Part shown: piece after piece, positions 1 to 9,920 of the stretch | How the letters are laid out: every line of letters starts with the position of its first letter | Position numbering within the stretch: position 1 is the stretch's first letter | NCBI GenBank assembly: GCA_003281635.1 | Contig: QCBK01000007.1 | Coordinates: 21,197 to 85,196, forward strand | Source of the DNA: Prochlorococcus sp. AG-347-G22 | GTDB taxonomy: Bacteria; Cyanobacteriota; Cyanobacteriia; PCC-6307; Cyanobiaceae | Direction: 5' to 3' | DNA: 64,000 nt | Program-made: the position numbers and the translations under genes | Notes under the pieces: generated by a model | The model's input: the letters and a program-made list of their open reading frames with translations, nothing else | The model's database searches: none | Told to the model about the DNA's origin: nothing

Positions 1-9
1 TTTACCAAA

Positions 10-573
10 CTATACTCTTCTTCTTCTTGATCTGGGAAGATTTCTTGATTTTGATTGAACTTGTTGGATTGATTGATCTCTCGAAGTATTATTCTCATTT
101 TCTGAAGCTCTTTGCCATCTTTCAACTTTGAAATCCATTTCATCTGGCCAATCTTCATCCTTACTCTCTTTCACATAGGGTAATTTTTTTTGCTCAATTG
201 TCTGTAAATTTTTTGGTTGCCTTAAAGATATTGCTTCTAAAGGTCTTTTTGAATACTTTGTAGTAGATTCATAAGAATTTGATTCTCTGGAAAATGTCTT
301 AATATCGCTTTGATCATCATAAAAATTCTCATCATTCCAATCATCATTTTCTTCATCAAAAAATAAATCCACTTTTTTAGATACCCATCTCCCTACTTTT
401 TTAACACTCTTACTTGTTATTCCTTGAAAATCTGAGTTCCTTCTTTTACCTGGCCTAGCACCAGATACTCCATCAACGAATTGTCTTCCAGTTTCAAAAA
501 TTTTATCAACTTGTTTATCAACAATATTTCTATCAAAACTATTTCTAAGATTTCTAATTCTCCTTGAATCCAT
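10..573 (-). CDS. conserved hypothetical protein (charged, low-complexity; probably picocyanobacteria-specific)
   Basis: 187-aa ORF with ATG start; no recognised family. Confidence 0.65.
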   Translation of the reverse strand: MDSRRIRNLRNSFDRNIVDKQVDKIFETGRQFVDGVSGARPGKRRNSDFQGITSKSVKKVGRWVSKKVDLFFDEENDDWNDENFYDDQSDIKTFSRESNSYESTTKYSKRPLEAISLRQPKNLQTIEQKKLPYVKESKDEDWPDEMDFKVERWQRASENENNTSRDQSIQQVQSKSRNLPRSRRRRV

Positions 574-657
574 AAATTATTGTTCTTTTTAAATTATAAA
601 TTACATTAAAAAAATAAATAATTCCAAAGATAGAAACAAAAACACATCTAATTATTT

Positions 658-1185
658 CTAATCAAACAAAATTAGACACTTTTTATTCCATGATCCATTG
701 AAGAAATTTACACAACATTTTTTACAGGCTATATTCTTTATTCTTTTTCTGTAGAAAAATTTCTCACCACAATTTTGACAAGTTCCTATGTATTTTAATT
801 CTCTCCTTTCAATAGGAAATGAGTGCCTTACAGAAATTTGAAAATTCTTCTCTTTCTCATTAATTTCATTCATCTTTTCTAAGAAATTTGGACCATGTAT
901 CTCATTTTTTTTTAATATCCTATCTACCCATGCATGAATCATTTCATGACATAAAGTACTGTTTATTTCACTATTAGATAATTTACTCAAAATAGGTTTC
1001 GATAAGATAATTTCAGAATCTAAAAGACCATTAATTCTTTTTCTTTTATAAAAACCAGCAGTAGTTTTTAATCTATTATCACTCCATCTAACTTTTACTA
1101 ATGGTTGATTATTAACCGCTAGAGAATTTTCAAAATATTGGCTATTAAATTTATGAAATAAAGGTAAAAGAGGAATTACAGGCAT
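658..1185 (-). CDS. SprT-like zinc metallopeptidase family protein
   Basis: HExxH motif (CHEMIHAWVD) plus C-terminal Cys4-type zinc ribbon (CQNCGEKF…CKKCC). Confidence 0.85.
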   Translation of the reverse strand: MPVIPLLPLFHKFNSQYFENSLAVNNQPLVKVRWSDNRLKTTAGFYKRKRINGLLDSEIILSKPILSKLSNSEINSTLCHEMIHAWVDRILKKNEIHGPNFLEKMNEINEKEKNFQISVRHSFPIERRELKYIGTCQNCGEKFFYRKRIKNIACKKCCVNFFNGSWNKKCLILFD

Positions 1186-1270
1186 TATGGATTAAAATTA
1201 GTATTATTTTGACAAAAAAAGCCATCAAAAACGATTTCTTTTCTTAAAGTAATAAAAAACTTAAATCAAC

Positions 1271-1690
1271 ATGGATGCAACACTAGTTAAAGATATCGGA
1301 ATTAAAGCATTATTAGTTGGCGGAGCTGTACTAGTTTCTTTTTGGACTTTTAATGCAGTCAAATTAGTTATAAGCGCCAGAGGAATTAATCCATTAGTAA
1401 GAAAGTTTTTTGATCAAATAGCTGCTGGCAGAATTGATGCAGCGTATGGTTTAACTACAAAAACTTATAAAACTCATGTGAAGCGCCAAGACTTTCTTAA
1501 ATTTTTAGCTAGTTTAAACCTCAATAAATATAGAAATTTAAAATCAGGAAGACCTAGAGTCCAAGAAGATCAAATCATAATAACTTTGAATTTAAAATCA
1601 GAAGATAAACAAGATGAGCTCCCATTAGATTTTACTTTCGCAAAAACTGACAATGATTGGAAAATAGACAGAATAGCAAAAGTGAATTAA
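1271..1690 (+). CDS. hypothetical protein, N-terminal TM anchor plus NTF2/DUF4864-like domain
   Basis: 139-aa ORF; hydrophobic N-terminus followed by 'FFDQIAAGRIDAAYGLTT…' as in NTF2-like/DUF4864 proteins. Confidence 0.65.
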   Translation: MDATLVKDIGIKALLVGGAVLVSFWTFNAVKLVISARGINPLVRKFFDQIAAGRIDAAYGLTTKTYKTHVKRQDFLKFLASLNLNKYRNLKSGRPRVQEDQIIITLNLKSEDKQDELPLDFTFAKTDNDWKIDRIAKVN

Positions 1691-1699
1691 TAATTTCTT

Positions 1700-3028
1700 G
1701 TGAGGCAAAAAGAATTGTTTAAAGAAGAGATAATACATCAACTAGAATTACGCCCAAGTAGATTAGATAAAGAGAAAATCATCTCAGAAGCAATGAAAGA
1801 TGGTTTAGACGATTTTTTTGAGGGCATCCGTATGGCACTTGATCCATTGGTAACTTTTGGTGTAAAAATTGTTCCTGAAAAAGAAAATGAAAAAAGTCAA
1901 AATTTTTTATGGAAAGATTTTAGGGAATTAGCAAATAAGCTTATTCAAAGAGAACTTACTGGTCACGCTGCTCGCGATGCAATTATTACGGCTATGGAAT
2001 CTGCCACAAAAGAAGAGTGGAATGGATTTTATAGACGAGTTTTAATTAAAGATCTTAGATGTGGTGTATCTGAAAAAACAATCAACAAGATAGCCAAGAA
2101 ATTTCCCAAATATGCGATTCCTATTTTTTCTTGTCCTTTAGCTCATGACAGTGCAAATCATGAAAAAAAAATGATAGGAAAAAAGCAAATTGAAATCAAA
2201 TTAGATGGTGTGCGCGTCTTAACTATTATCAGAAAAAATAAAGTAGAAATGTTTTCTCGTAATGGGAAACAATTCCATAATTTTGGTCATATTATCTCAG
2301 AAATAGAAAACGTCTTAAAAGAAGATCCTGTACCTCATGACTTAGTCCTAGATGGTGAAGTAATGAGCGCTAACTTTCAGGATTTAATGAAACAGGTTCA
2401 TAGAAAAGATGGCAAACAAACAAAAGACGCAGTTCTACATCTATTTGACTTATGTCCCCTTGAAGACTTCCAAAAAGGGCGATGGAACACTAGTCAAACA
2501 GCAAGAAGCTTATTAGTAAAAGAATGGGTAGCAAAACATTCTTTACTTCTTAGACATATAAAAACACTTGACTGGGAAAATGTAGACCTAGACACAAATG
2601 AGGGACAGAAAAGATTTGTAGAGCTGAATAAATCTGCTGTGGAGGGTGGATATGAAGGAGTAATGATTAAAGATCCTGATGCAATGTATGAATGTAAAAG
2701 AACACACAGTTGGTTAAAAGCAAAACCTTTCATTGAAGTCACTTTAAAGGTTGTATCTGTTGAGGAAGGCACAGGTCGCAATAAAGGTAGACTAGGAGCT
2801 GTACTAGTAGAAGGTGAAGATGATGGGCATGAATACAGTCTTAGTTGTGGAAGCGGATTTAGTGATATCCAACGTGAAGAATATTGGTCAAAACGGAATC
2901 AACTGATTGGTCAACTTGTAGAAATCAGAGCTGATGCTAAAACTAAATCTAAGGATGCGGTGGCTTTTAGTCTGAGGTTTCCTAGATTCAAATGCTTTAG
3001 AGGATTTAAAGCTGGAGAAAAAGTTTAA
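1700..3028 (+). CDS. ATP-dependent DNA ligase
   Basis: GTG start; nucleotidyltransferase motif I KLDGVR, FSRNGK, LVLDGEV, EGVMIKDP and WLKAKP, then a C-terminal OB-fold-like segment. Confidence 0.92.
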   Translation: MRQKELFKEEIIHQLELRPSRLDKEKIISEAMKDGLDDFFEGIRMALDPLVTFGVKIVPEKENEKSQNFLWKDFRELANKLIQRELTGHAARDAIITAMESATKEEWNGFYRRVLIKDLRCGVSEKTINKIAKKFPKYAIPIFSCPLAHDSANHEKKMIGKKQIEIKLDGVRVLTIIRKNKVEMFSRNGKQFHNFGHIISEIENVLKEDPVPHDLVLDGEVMSANFQDLMKQVHRKDGKQTKDAVLHLFDLCPLEDFQKGRWNTSQTARSLLVKEWVAKHSLLLRHIKTLDWENVDLDTNEGQKRFVELNKSAVEGGYEGVMIKDPDAMYECKRTHSWLKAKPFIEVTLKVVSVEEGTGRNKGRLGAVLVEGEDDGHEYSLSCGSGFSDIQREEYWSKRNQLIGQLVEIRADAKTKSKDAVAFSLRFPRFKCFRGFKAGEKV

Positions 3029-3145
3029 ATTTTAAAAAATAATATTCCACAAAGTAGTCTATGAAAAATTTGGTTTTTAAGTAAAAAAACTAAAAATCTT
3101 GGCTATAAAATGTAAGAATAATCATCAGGACTTTTAGAGAGACTT

Positions 3146-3298
3146 ATGACAAAGAAAACAGTTTTCAACTTCATAAAAACACCTTGTGGACAAGCAAAAT
3201 ATGTCGAATTAGAAGCCAACAAAACTCTACTAGGTAAATTTAGACTTTTGTGGTTTATCTTAATTGCATCTATTAGAGATTGGAATATTAAAGAGTAA
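3146..3298 (+). CDS. small protein, 50 aa, unknown function (not in the supplied ORF track)
   Basis: ATG ACA AAG AAA … AAA GAG TAA, translating to MTKKTVFNFIKTPCGQAKYVELEANKTLLGKFRLLWFILIASIRDWNIKE; fills an otherwise empty gap. Confidence 0.55.
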   Translation: MTKKTVFNFIKTPCGQAKYVELEANKTLLGKFRLLWFILIASIRDWNIKE

Positions 3299-3302
3299 AT
3301 TC

Positions 3303-3899
3303 TTAGGATTTTTCAAAATATTCCCTGGAATATTTAGCTGAGAAATATACAACTAAAAAAGTTGAAATAATTCCAACAATAGTCATATATAAATTATTTG
3401 GTGATTGAACATTTTTTAGCTCCTGGATATTTTTTGCCAAACTACCTATTGAGCAATAAAGAAAAGTTCCTGGAATTATTCCAAAAAGACCAATAGCGAA
3501 ATCTCGAAATTTAACATTATTCAAACCATAAAAATAATTAAGAATACTGAAGGGAAATATCGGAGATAATCTTGCTAAAAAAATTAATTTAAGTCCGCCT
3601 TTTTCTACTACTTTTTCCATAACACTTAATTTTGGATAACGACTAAAAAGATTTTTTAGCTTTTTTGCAAAAAAACTTTTTGATACAAAAAAAGCAACTG
3701 ATGCTCCTAAGGAAGCGGAGAAAAAAACGATAATTGATCCTAAATATGAACCATATAAAAAACCTGATAATAAAGATAACCAAGAAGCTGGGAGTATTAA
3801 TAAAACAATTAAAATATAAATGCAAACAAACGAAAATATCCCAATTCCAGTATTAAAAAAAAAAGACAAATTATAAATATTTTCAAGAAATATATTCAT
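3303..3899 (-). CDS. TVP38/TMEM64 (DedA-like, VTT domain) family membrane protein
   Basis: Multi-TM protein with SWLSLLSGFLYGSYLGS…ARLSPIFPFSILNYFYGL signature; ATG at 3899 (TTG at 3905 would overlap valS). Confidence 0.85.
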   Translation of the reverse strand: MNIFLENIYNLSFFFNTGIGIFSFVCIYILIVLLILPASWLSLLSGFLYGSYLGSIIVFFSASLGASVAFFVSKSFFAKKLKNLFSRYPKLSVMEKVVEKGGLKLIFLARLSPIFPFSILNYFYGLNNVKFRDFAIGLFGIIPGTFLYCSIGSLAKNIQELKNVQSPNNLYMTIVGIISTFLVVYFSAKYSREYFEKS

Positions 3900-3901
3900 T
3901 C

Positions 3902-6664
3902 TCAATTCAAAAGCTCGAGTTTTTTAGTAATTCTCTCCATTTGTACCGATCCCTCATTTAATTTAAATCTACATTCATCAACAATATCTTTTGGAGCCTT
4001 ATCAACGAAATTTTTATTAGATAATCTCTTATTTAAATTATCTAATTCAATAGTCACCTTTTTTAAATCCTTGTTTAGCCTTTCCTTTAATGCATCTATA
4101 TTTACAAAATCCTGAAAAGGTAAGTAAACCTCTAAGTCACTAATTATCCCAGAAAAAGATTTAGCAAACTCTTTTTTATCAACAGCATTAGGTTTAAAAA
4201 TAAATACTTCAGAAGACTTAGTTAAGGTTTGAATATCATCAACTAAATTTTTTAGAAAATCACTCAATTCATCATTATCTGAAATCAAGTAAACAGGAAC
4301 TTTTTCTGATGGCTTGAGGCCTAATTCAGCTCTCAAATTTCTAATCAATCTAATAATTTCAAAGAGTTGTTGAAAGGAATTATCAAGCTTATTATCAACA
4401 AATTTATTTTCTTGGGTTGGCCATTTTTGAAGAGATAATAATTCTTTATCTGATTTAAGTTGCAGTACATGCCAAAGTTCTTCAGTAATGTGCGGCATAA
4501 AAGGATGAATCATCACCAAAATATCATTGAGGACTTTTATTAAAACCTTTTCAGATATTTTTCTATTATTAGTTTCTTTATTATTAAACCTTTGTTTAGC
4601 AAATTCTACATACCAGTCACAAAAATCATTCCACGTAAATTCATATAGAAGTTTCGCAGATTCTCCCAATTTATATTCTTTCAATAAAGAAGCGACTTTT
4701 ATATTTACCTGATTCAATTTCGATAAAATCCACTTATCACATAACTCTAAAGAAGGTTCATCACTCTCATTAAGCGAATCATTATTGTTAGAAGTTTTAT
4801 TAATTAACACAAATTTAGTTGCATTCCACAATTTATTCGCAAAATTTCTTGAAGCTTCAACAGTTGAAGAGGTATCTTTTTTTCTATCAAAATCAAGTCG
4901 GATATCTTGTCCAGCTCCTGCAACTTCTCGAATTAAAGCAAATCGCAGAGCATCAGAACCATATTTATCAATTAATAGTATTGGATCAATACCATTACCT
5001 GAACTTTTACTCATTTTTTTATTGTTTTCATCTCGAACTAGACCATGAATATAAACATCCTTAAAAGGAATATTATTCGTAAAAGTATTCCCCATCATTG
5101 TCATTCTGGCCACCCAGAAGAAAATAATATCGAAACCAGTAACGAGAACATTATTTGGATACCATTTTTTAAAATCCGGATCATTTGTATTGGGCCAACC
5201 AAGGGTTGAGAAAGGCCATAAACCACTTGAAAACCATGTATCTAAAACATCTTTATCACGAACCAATTTAATATTTGATCCAAATTTTTTATTAGCTTCG
5301 ATTAAGGCATCCTCTTCATTTCTTGCAACGATATATGGAGTATTTTGTTCTATTGAGTCTTGAGATTCATCTAAAACATACCAGGCTGGTATTTGGTGCC
5401 CCCACCACAATTGCCGGCTGATACACCAATCATTAATATTTTCTAACCAATCCTTATAAACTTTCTCCCAGCGTGGAGGAATAAACGATGGTTTTTTAGA
5501 ATCAATTTCATTAAGACATCCTTGTGATATTTCATCCATTTTCAAAAACCATTGAGTTGACAGTAAAGGTTCGATTGGCACCTTACCTCTATCAGAAAAA
5601 GGAACAGTATGTTTATAATCTTCTATCTTTGTCAAAAGGCCTAAGTTATCCAATTCTTTGATAATTTTCTTTCTAGCCTCATATCTATCTAAATTTTGAA
5701 AAATACCTGCATTAATATTTAAAGTGCCATCTTTGTTCATTACATTAATCTGTTTTAAATTATGCCTTTTTCCTATTGCAAAATCATTTGGATCATGTGC
5801 TGGAGTAACCTTCACACAACCCGTACCAAAATCTTTATCAACATGTGAATCAGCGATAATAGGTATTTCTCTATCAACGAAAGGAACTTTTACTTTGACA
5901 CCAATAAATTCTTTATATCTATCATCATCAGGATTAACTGCCACAGCAGTATCACCCAAAAGAGTTTCTGGTCTTGTTGTTGCAACTTCTAAGTACTTAT
6001 CTAACTGTTCACCACTTTCAGAAATTAAAGGGTATTTAAAATGCCATAAATGACCATTTACTTCTTGCATTTCAACTTCAAGATCACTTACGGCAGATTG
6101 AGATTCAGGGCACCAATTAACCAAATATTCGCCTCTATAAATAAAATTCTTTTTATAGAGAATATTAAAAGCCTCAATAACTGCTTCATTTAATTTTTGA
6201 TCAAGGGTAAATCTTTCTCTAGTCCAGTCAACTGAATATCCTATCCTTTTTAATTGAGAAACTATTCTTCCACCACTTTGTTCTTTCCAGTTCCATGCTC
6301 TTTTAAGAAATTGATCTCTTCCGATATCCTCGCTTGTTTTGCCTTCACTTTTTAATTGTTTTTCGAGAATAGTTTGAACAGCTATTGAAGCATGATCAGT
6401 TCCCGGTAAACACAAAACATTCTTACCTAAAAGTCTTTGAAAACGTACAACAACATCTATCAAAGCAGTATTAAATGCATGCCCCATATGCAAAGATCCA
6501 GTTACATTTGGCGGCGGAATAACTACACAAAAAGGCTCCCCATCATCCTCAGGGTTAGGACTAAACGCCTTTAGACTTTCCCATTTTTCTTGCCACTTTT
6601 TCTCTACTTCAAAAGGTGAATAATTCTCTAAAGATAATTGATCATTCATCTCTGTCATGTGCAA
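3902..6664 (-). CDS. valS: valyl-tRNA synthetase
   Basis: PPPNVTGSLHMGHAF (HIGH), KKMSKSSGNG (KMSKS), C-terminal coiled coil. Confidence 0.98.
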   Translation of the reverse strand: MHMTEMNDQLSLENYSPFEVEKKWQEKWESLKAFSPNPEDDGEPFCVVIPPPNVTGSLHMGHAFNTALIDVVVRFQRLLGKNVLCLPGTDHASIAVQTILEKQLKSEGKTSEDIGRDQFLKRAWNWKEQSGGRIVSQLKRIGYSVDWTRERFTLDQKLNEAVIEAFNILYKKNFIYRGEYLVNWCPESQSAVSDLEVEMQEVNGHLWHFKYPLISESGEQLDKYLEVATTRPETLLGDTAVAVNPDDDRYKEFIGVKVKVPFVDREIPIIADSHVDKDFGTGCVKVTPAHDPNDFAIGKRHNLKQINVMNKDGTLNINAGIFQNLDRYEARKKIIKELDNLGLLTKIEDYKHTVPFSDRGKVPIEPLLSTQWFLKMDEISQGCLNEIDSKKPSFIPPRWEKVYKDWLENINDWCISRQLWWGHQIPAWYVLDESQDSIEQNTPYIVARNEEDALIEANKKFGSNIKLVRDKDVLDTWFSSGLWPFSTLGWPNTNDPDFKKWYPNNVLVTGFDIIFFWVARMTMMGNTFTNNIPFKDVYIHGLVRDENNKKMSKSSGNGIDPILLIDKYGSDALRFALIREVAGAGQDIRLDFDRKKDTSSTVEASRNFANKLWNATKFVLINKTSNNNDSLNESDEPSLELCDKWILSKLNQVNIKVASLLKEYKLGESAKLLYEFTWNDFCDWYVEFAKQRFNNKETNNRKISEKVLIKVLNDILVMIHPFMPHITEELWHVLQLKSDKELLSLQKWPTQENKFVDNKLDNSFQQLFEIIRLIRNLRAELGLKPSEKVPVYLISDNDELSDFLKNLVDDIQTLTKSSEVFIFKPNAVDKKEFAKSFSGIISDLEVYLPFQDFVNIDALKERLNKDLKKVTIELDNLNKRLSNKNFVDKAPKDIVDECRFKLNEGSVQMERITKKLELLN

Positions 6665-6755
6665 ATTTTATTTCAATAAACTTTTTGTCTATTTTATCTT
6701 GAGAGCAGCTAATTATTGAAAATAATATTAGTTTGCAAAAAAAGACACATCTATT

Positions 6756-7097
6756 CTACAAAAGTTTGAAACCAGAACCACAAGAACAACGTTTTGCATT
6801 TTTTGGTGTTGAAATAAGAAATCCACCACCGCTCAAATCACCGTAATAATCTAATTTTAAATCTTTCAGTAAATTAAACTTTTTTACATCCGCGTATAAA
6901 GTTACTCCTTCAGTTCTTGAAATAGGGGATCCATTAGATGTACCTGGCCTTAATTTAATGTGCATCCATCCTTCGGAACAATTTTTATCCTCTACCAAAT
7001 CAATCGACATTTCTCCTGGAGAACCTCCAAAAGAAGCTTGCCTAGATAGTTCTGAAGCAGCACTTTGACTGATTGAAAGATTGACGATATCAGTCAT
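6756..7097 (-). CDS. iron-sulfur cluster assembly protein, HesB/IscA/SufA family
   Basis: C-terminal RCSCGSGFKL; start set at MTDIVNLS because the longer ORF (to 7142) runs into the tRNA gene. Confidence 0.9.
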   Translation of the reverse strand: MTDIVNLSISQSAASELSRQASFGGSPGEMSIDLVEDKNCSEGWMHIKLRPGTSNGSPISRTEGVTLYADVKKFNLLKDLKLDYYGDLSGGGFLISTPKNAKRCSCGSGFKLL

Positions 7098-7112
7098 TAT
7101 AAAAATAATAAA

Positions 7113-7184
<72 letters not shown>

Positions 7185-7282
7185 TTATGATAAATCATTC
7201 TAATGGATGAAGTTGAAATATTTATACTAAGTATTTAAATATTTCATGATTAAGGCAAAATTGAATTAATAAAATTTATCCT

Positions 7283-8128
7283 ATGTCCTCAAAAAATAGA
7301 TATAACTTGCAAAAAAATTCTGATTTAAAGACTTTGGATAGCTTTAAACTTTTAATATCTAATGTCAAATCATTGAAAGATAAAACTTGGGGATGCCCAT
7401 GGCAGAAAATGCAGTCTCATAAATCATTGATCCCATTTTTAAATGAAGAAAGTAGTGAATTTATAGATGCGATATATGAAAAAAATGCCGACAACATCTG
7501 TGAAGAGTTAGGAGATCTTTTATTACAAGTAATGCTTCATTCTGAAATTGGTTACGAAAACAAAGAATTTGAACTAAATGATGTTATAAAAAATCTAAAC
7601 AAGAAAATTATTGATAGACATCCATATATTTTTGACAAAAAAGAAAAAGTATCTTTAGAAAAATCCCAACAGATTTGGGAAAATATTAAAAATTCAGAAA
7701 AAAAAATCCCTCAAATTGAATCATCGATTAGTAAAAATTTAAATTTGAAAATCAAAAATTTACCGCCAATAGTTGGAACAGATAAAATCACAAATGTTGT
7801 TAAAGAATATGGTTTTAAATGGGAGAGTACCGATCAGATTTTTGAAAAGTTAGAAGAAGAGATTAATGAATTAAAGGAAGCAATTAAAAGTAAAAATGAT
7901 TCAGACATAAAAAATGAATTTGGAGATGTTTACTTTACCCTTATTAATCTCTCAAACTTTTTAAAAATAAATCCTGAATCAGCTCTTCAAAAAACTAATA
8001 AAAAATTTTTAGACAGATTTTCAATCATTGAACATCATGCAGGAGATAATATTAGAAAACAAACCCCTAAAGATTTTCAACGGCTTTGGCAAATAGCCAA
8101 GCAAATACTTAAAAGAAAAAATTCTTAA
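7283..8128 (+). CDS. mazG: nucleoside triphosphate pyrophosphohydrolase MazG
   Basis: WGCPWQKMQSHKSL and EELGDLLLQVMLHSEI motifs; duplicated MazG domain. Confidence 0.95.
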   Translation: MSSKNRYNLQKNSDLKTLDSFKLLISNVKSLKDKTWGCPWQKMQSHKSLIPFLNEESSEFIDAIYEKNADNICEELGDLLLQVMLHSEIGYENKEFELNDVIKNLNKKIIDRHPYIFDKKEKVSLEKSQQIWENIKNSEKKIPQIESSISKNLNLKIKNLPPIVGTDKITNVVKEYGFKWESTDQIFEKLEEEINELKEAIKSKNDSDIKNEFGDVYFTLINLSNFLKINPESALQKTNKKFLDRFSIIEHHAGDNIRKQTPKDFQRLWQIAKQILKRKNS

Positions 8129-8135
8129 AAAGCTT

Positions 8136-8987
8136 ATGACTCATATTTCAACATGGATAGATGAATATCATAAAGGCTCAAGATTCGGCCTAAATGGTGA
8201 CATTTTAATTAAAAAAAAATCAAAATATCAGGAAATTCTTATTATCGAAAATGAATATTATGGCAGAGCTTTAATGCTAGATGGCTGTTGGATGACATCA
8301 TTAAAAGACGAGAAATATTATCATGAGTGTCTAGTTCATCCAGCATTAAGTAGCGTTAACGAAAAATCTAATGTACTTATTATTGGAGGAGGAGACGGTG
8401 GCACTGCAAGAGAATGCGTTAAATACTCTAAAATATCAAAAATTGATCTGGTAGAGATTGATGAGGAAGTAATCAAAATATCAAAAAAATTTTTAAAAGA
8501 AATTGGAGGAGAAGCATGGAACGATAATAGATTAAAGATTCATATTGATGATGGTGTTCAATGGGTAAAAAAAACAAGAGATAATTTTTACGACGTTATA
8601 TTTATAGATTGCTCAGATCCGTCAGAATTTTCAAATTTATTATTTTCAGATTCTTTTTATGAAGAATGTAAAAGAATACTAACACCAGAGGGGATATTAG
8701 CAACGCAAAGCGAATCTCCTGAATCCTTCAAAAATATTCACATAAATATTTTGAAAAGCCTAAAAAATATATTTAAAGTTTCTGAAACTATGTATTCCTT
8801 TGTGCCTATATATCCAAGCGGAATTTGGAGTTGGACATTCGCTTCTTCAGAAGATCTTAATTTATCAAAGCAAAATTATTATGAGGCCCTAAAAATAGAA
8901 AAAGGATGTGAAATTTGGAATTTAAATTTTCAAAATGCAGCATTCAAAATGATGCCAAATAAAATTGTAAAAGAACTAGATTCATAA
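8136..8987 (+). CDS. speE: spermidine synthase
   Basis: LMLDGCWMTSLKDEKYYHE, VLIIGGGDGGTARE, DCSDP motifs. Confidence 0.96.
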   Translation: MTHISTWIDEYHKGSRFGLNGDILIKKKSKYQEILIIENEYYGRALMLDGCWMTSLKDEKYYHECLVHPALSSVNEKSNVLIIGGGDGGTARECVKYSKISKIDLVEIDEEVIKISKKFLKEIGGEAWNDNRLKIHIDDGVQWVKKTRDNFYDVIFIDCSDPSEFSNLLFSDSFYEECKRILTPEGILATQSESPESFKNIHINILKSLKNIFKVSETMYSFVPIYPSGIWSWTFASSEDLNLSKQNYYEALKIEKGCEIWNLNFQNAAFKMMPNKIVKELDS

Positions 8988-8988
8988 G

Positions 8989-9870
8989 ATGAAAAAAAAT
9001 ATATTTGATAACGAAAATGCAATTTATATGGGAGCAAAAAGAAGTCCTGAGAATTGCTCAATTGGTATATTTGGAGTTAATTATGACGGGACATGTTCGT
9101 TTAAACCAGGTGCAAGATTTGGTCCAGAAGCAATAAGACAAGTCAGTTCTTGTTTAGAAACATATTGTCCAAAAATAAAAAAAGACTTAGAGGATATTAT
9201 GTATGTTGATTTTGGATCAATACTAATTGCTAATAATGACTCAAAGTCCGTTATTGAAACGGTTAAAACAGCAACTAATTATTTAATTAGTGAAAGCCTA
9301 AGCCCAATTATGCTTGGAGGCGAACACTCCATAACAAGAGGTGCTATTGAAGCATTAGTAAAAAAATATCCAGATTTGATATTAGTTCAACTTGATGCTC
9401 ACGCAGATTTAAGAGAATCATATATGGGAAATAAACATAGTCATGCTTGTACTATGAAAAGATGCTTGGAAGTGCTGCCTGAAAAGAAAATTTTGCAAAT
9501 AGGAATTAGAAGTGGGACTAAGGAAGAATTTGAAATTATGCATGACAACAATCAATTAGTTAACTTTTGTCCAGGCGGAAATTCAAATGATTTAAAACAA
9601 GCTCTTCTACCATACGCTAAGTCTCCAATCTATTTAACAATAGATTTAGATTGGTTTGATCCCAGTTTATTAGCAGGGACGGGCACTCCAGAACCGGGAG
9701 GATTTTTTTGGAATGATTTTGAAGAAATACTGAAAACTTTAAAAGAATTTAGAATTGTGGCTTCAGATATTGTGGAATTATCTCCAGAAATTGATAAAAG
9801 CGGAGTAAGTAGCATAGTTGCAGCCAAAGTACTTAGAAGCTTAATTTTGTCATTAGAAAATATGCAATAA
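8989..9870 (+). CDS. speB: agmatinase / ureohydrolase family
   Basis: LGGEHSIT, QLDAHADLR, SHACTMKR, TIDLDWFDPSLLAGTGTPEPGG metal-binding motifs. Confidence 0.95.
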   Translation: MKKNIFDNENAIYMGAKRSPENCSIGIFGVNYDGTCSFKPGARFGPEAIRQVSSCLETYCPKIKKDLEDIMYVDFGSILIANNDSKSVIETVKTATNYLISESLSPIMLGGEHSITRGAIEALVKKYPDLILVQLDAHADLRESYMGNKHSHACTMKRCLEVLPEKKILQIGIRSGTKEEFEIMHDNNQLVNFCPGGNSNDLKQALLPYAKSPIYLTIDLDWFDPSLLAGTGTPEPGGFFWNDFEEILKTLKEFRIVASDIVELSPEIDKSGVSSIVAAKVLRSLILSLENMQ

Positions 9871-9920
9871 AAAATTTCTAAACTACAGTGTAAAAATACT
9901 AAATACAAACAAAATATTCC

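Noticed and set aside
4527-6053. Several + strand ORFs opposite valS
   Set aside because: Antisense shadows of a strongly coding gene with no family motifs.
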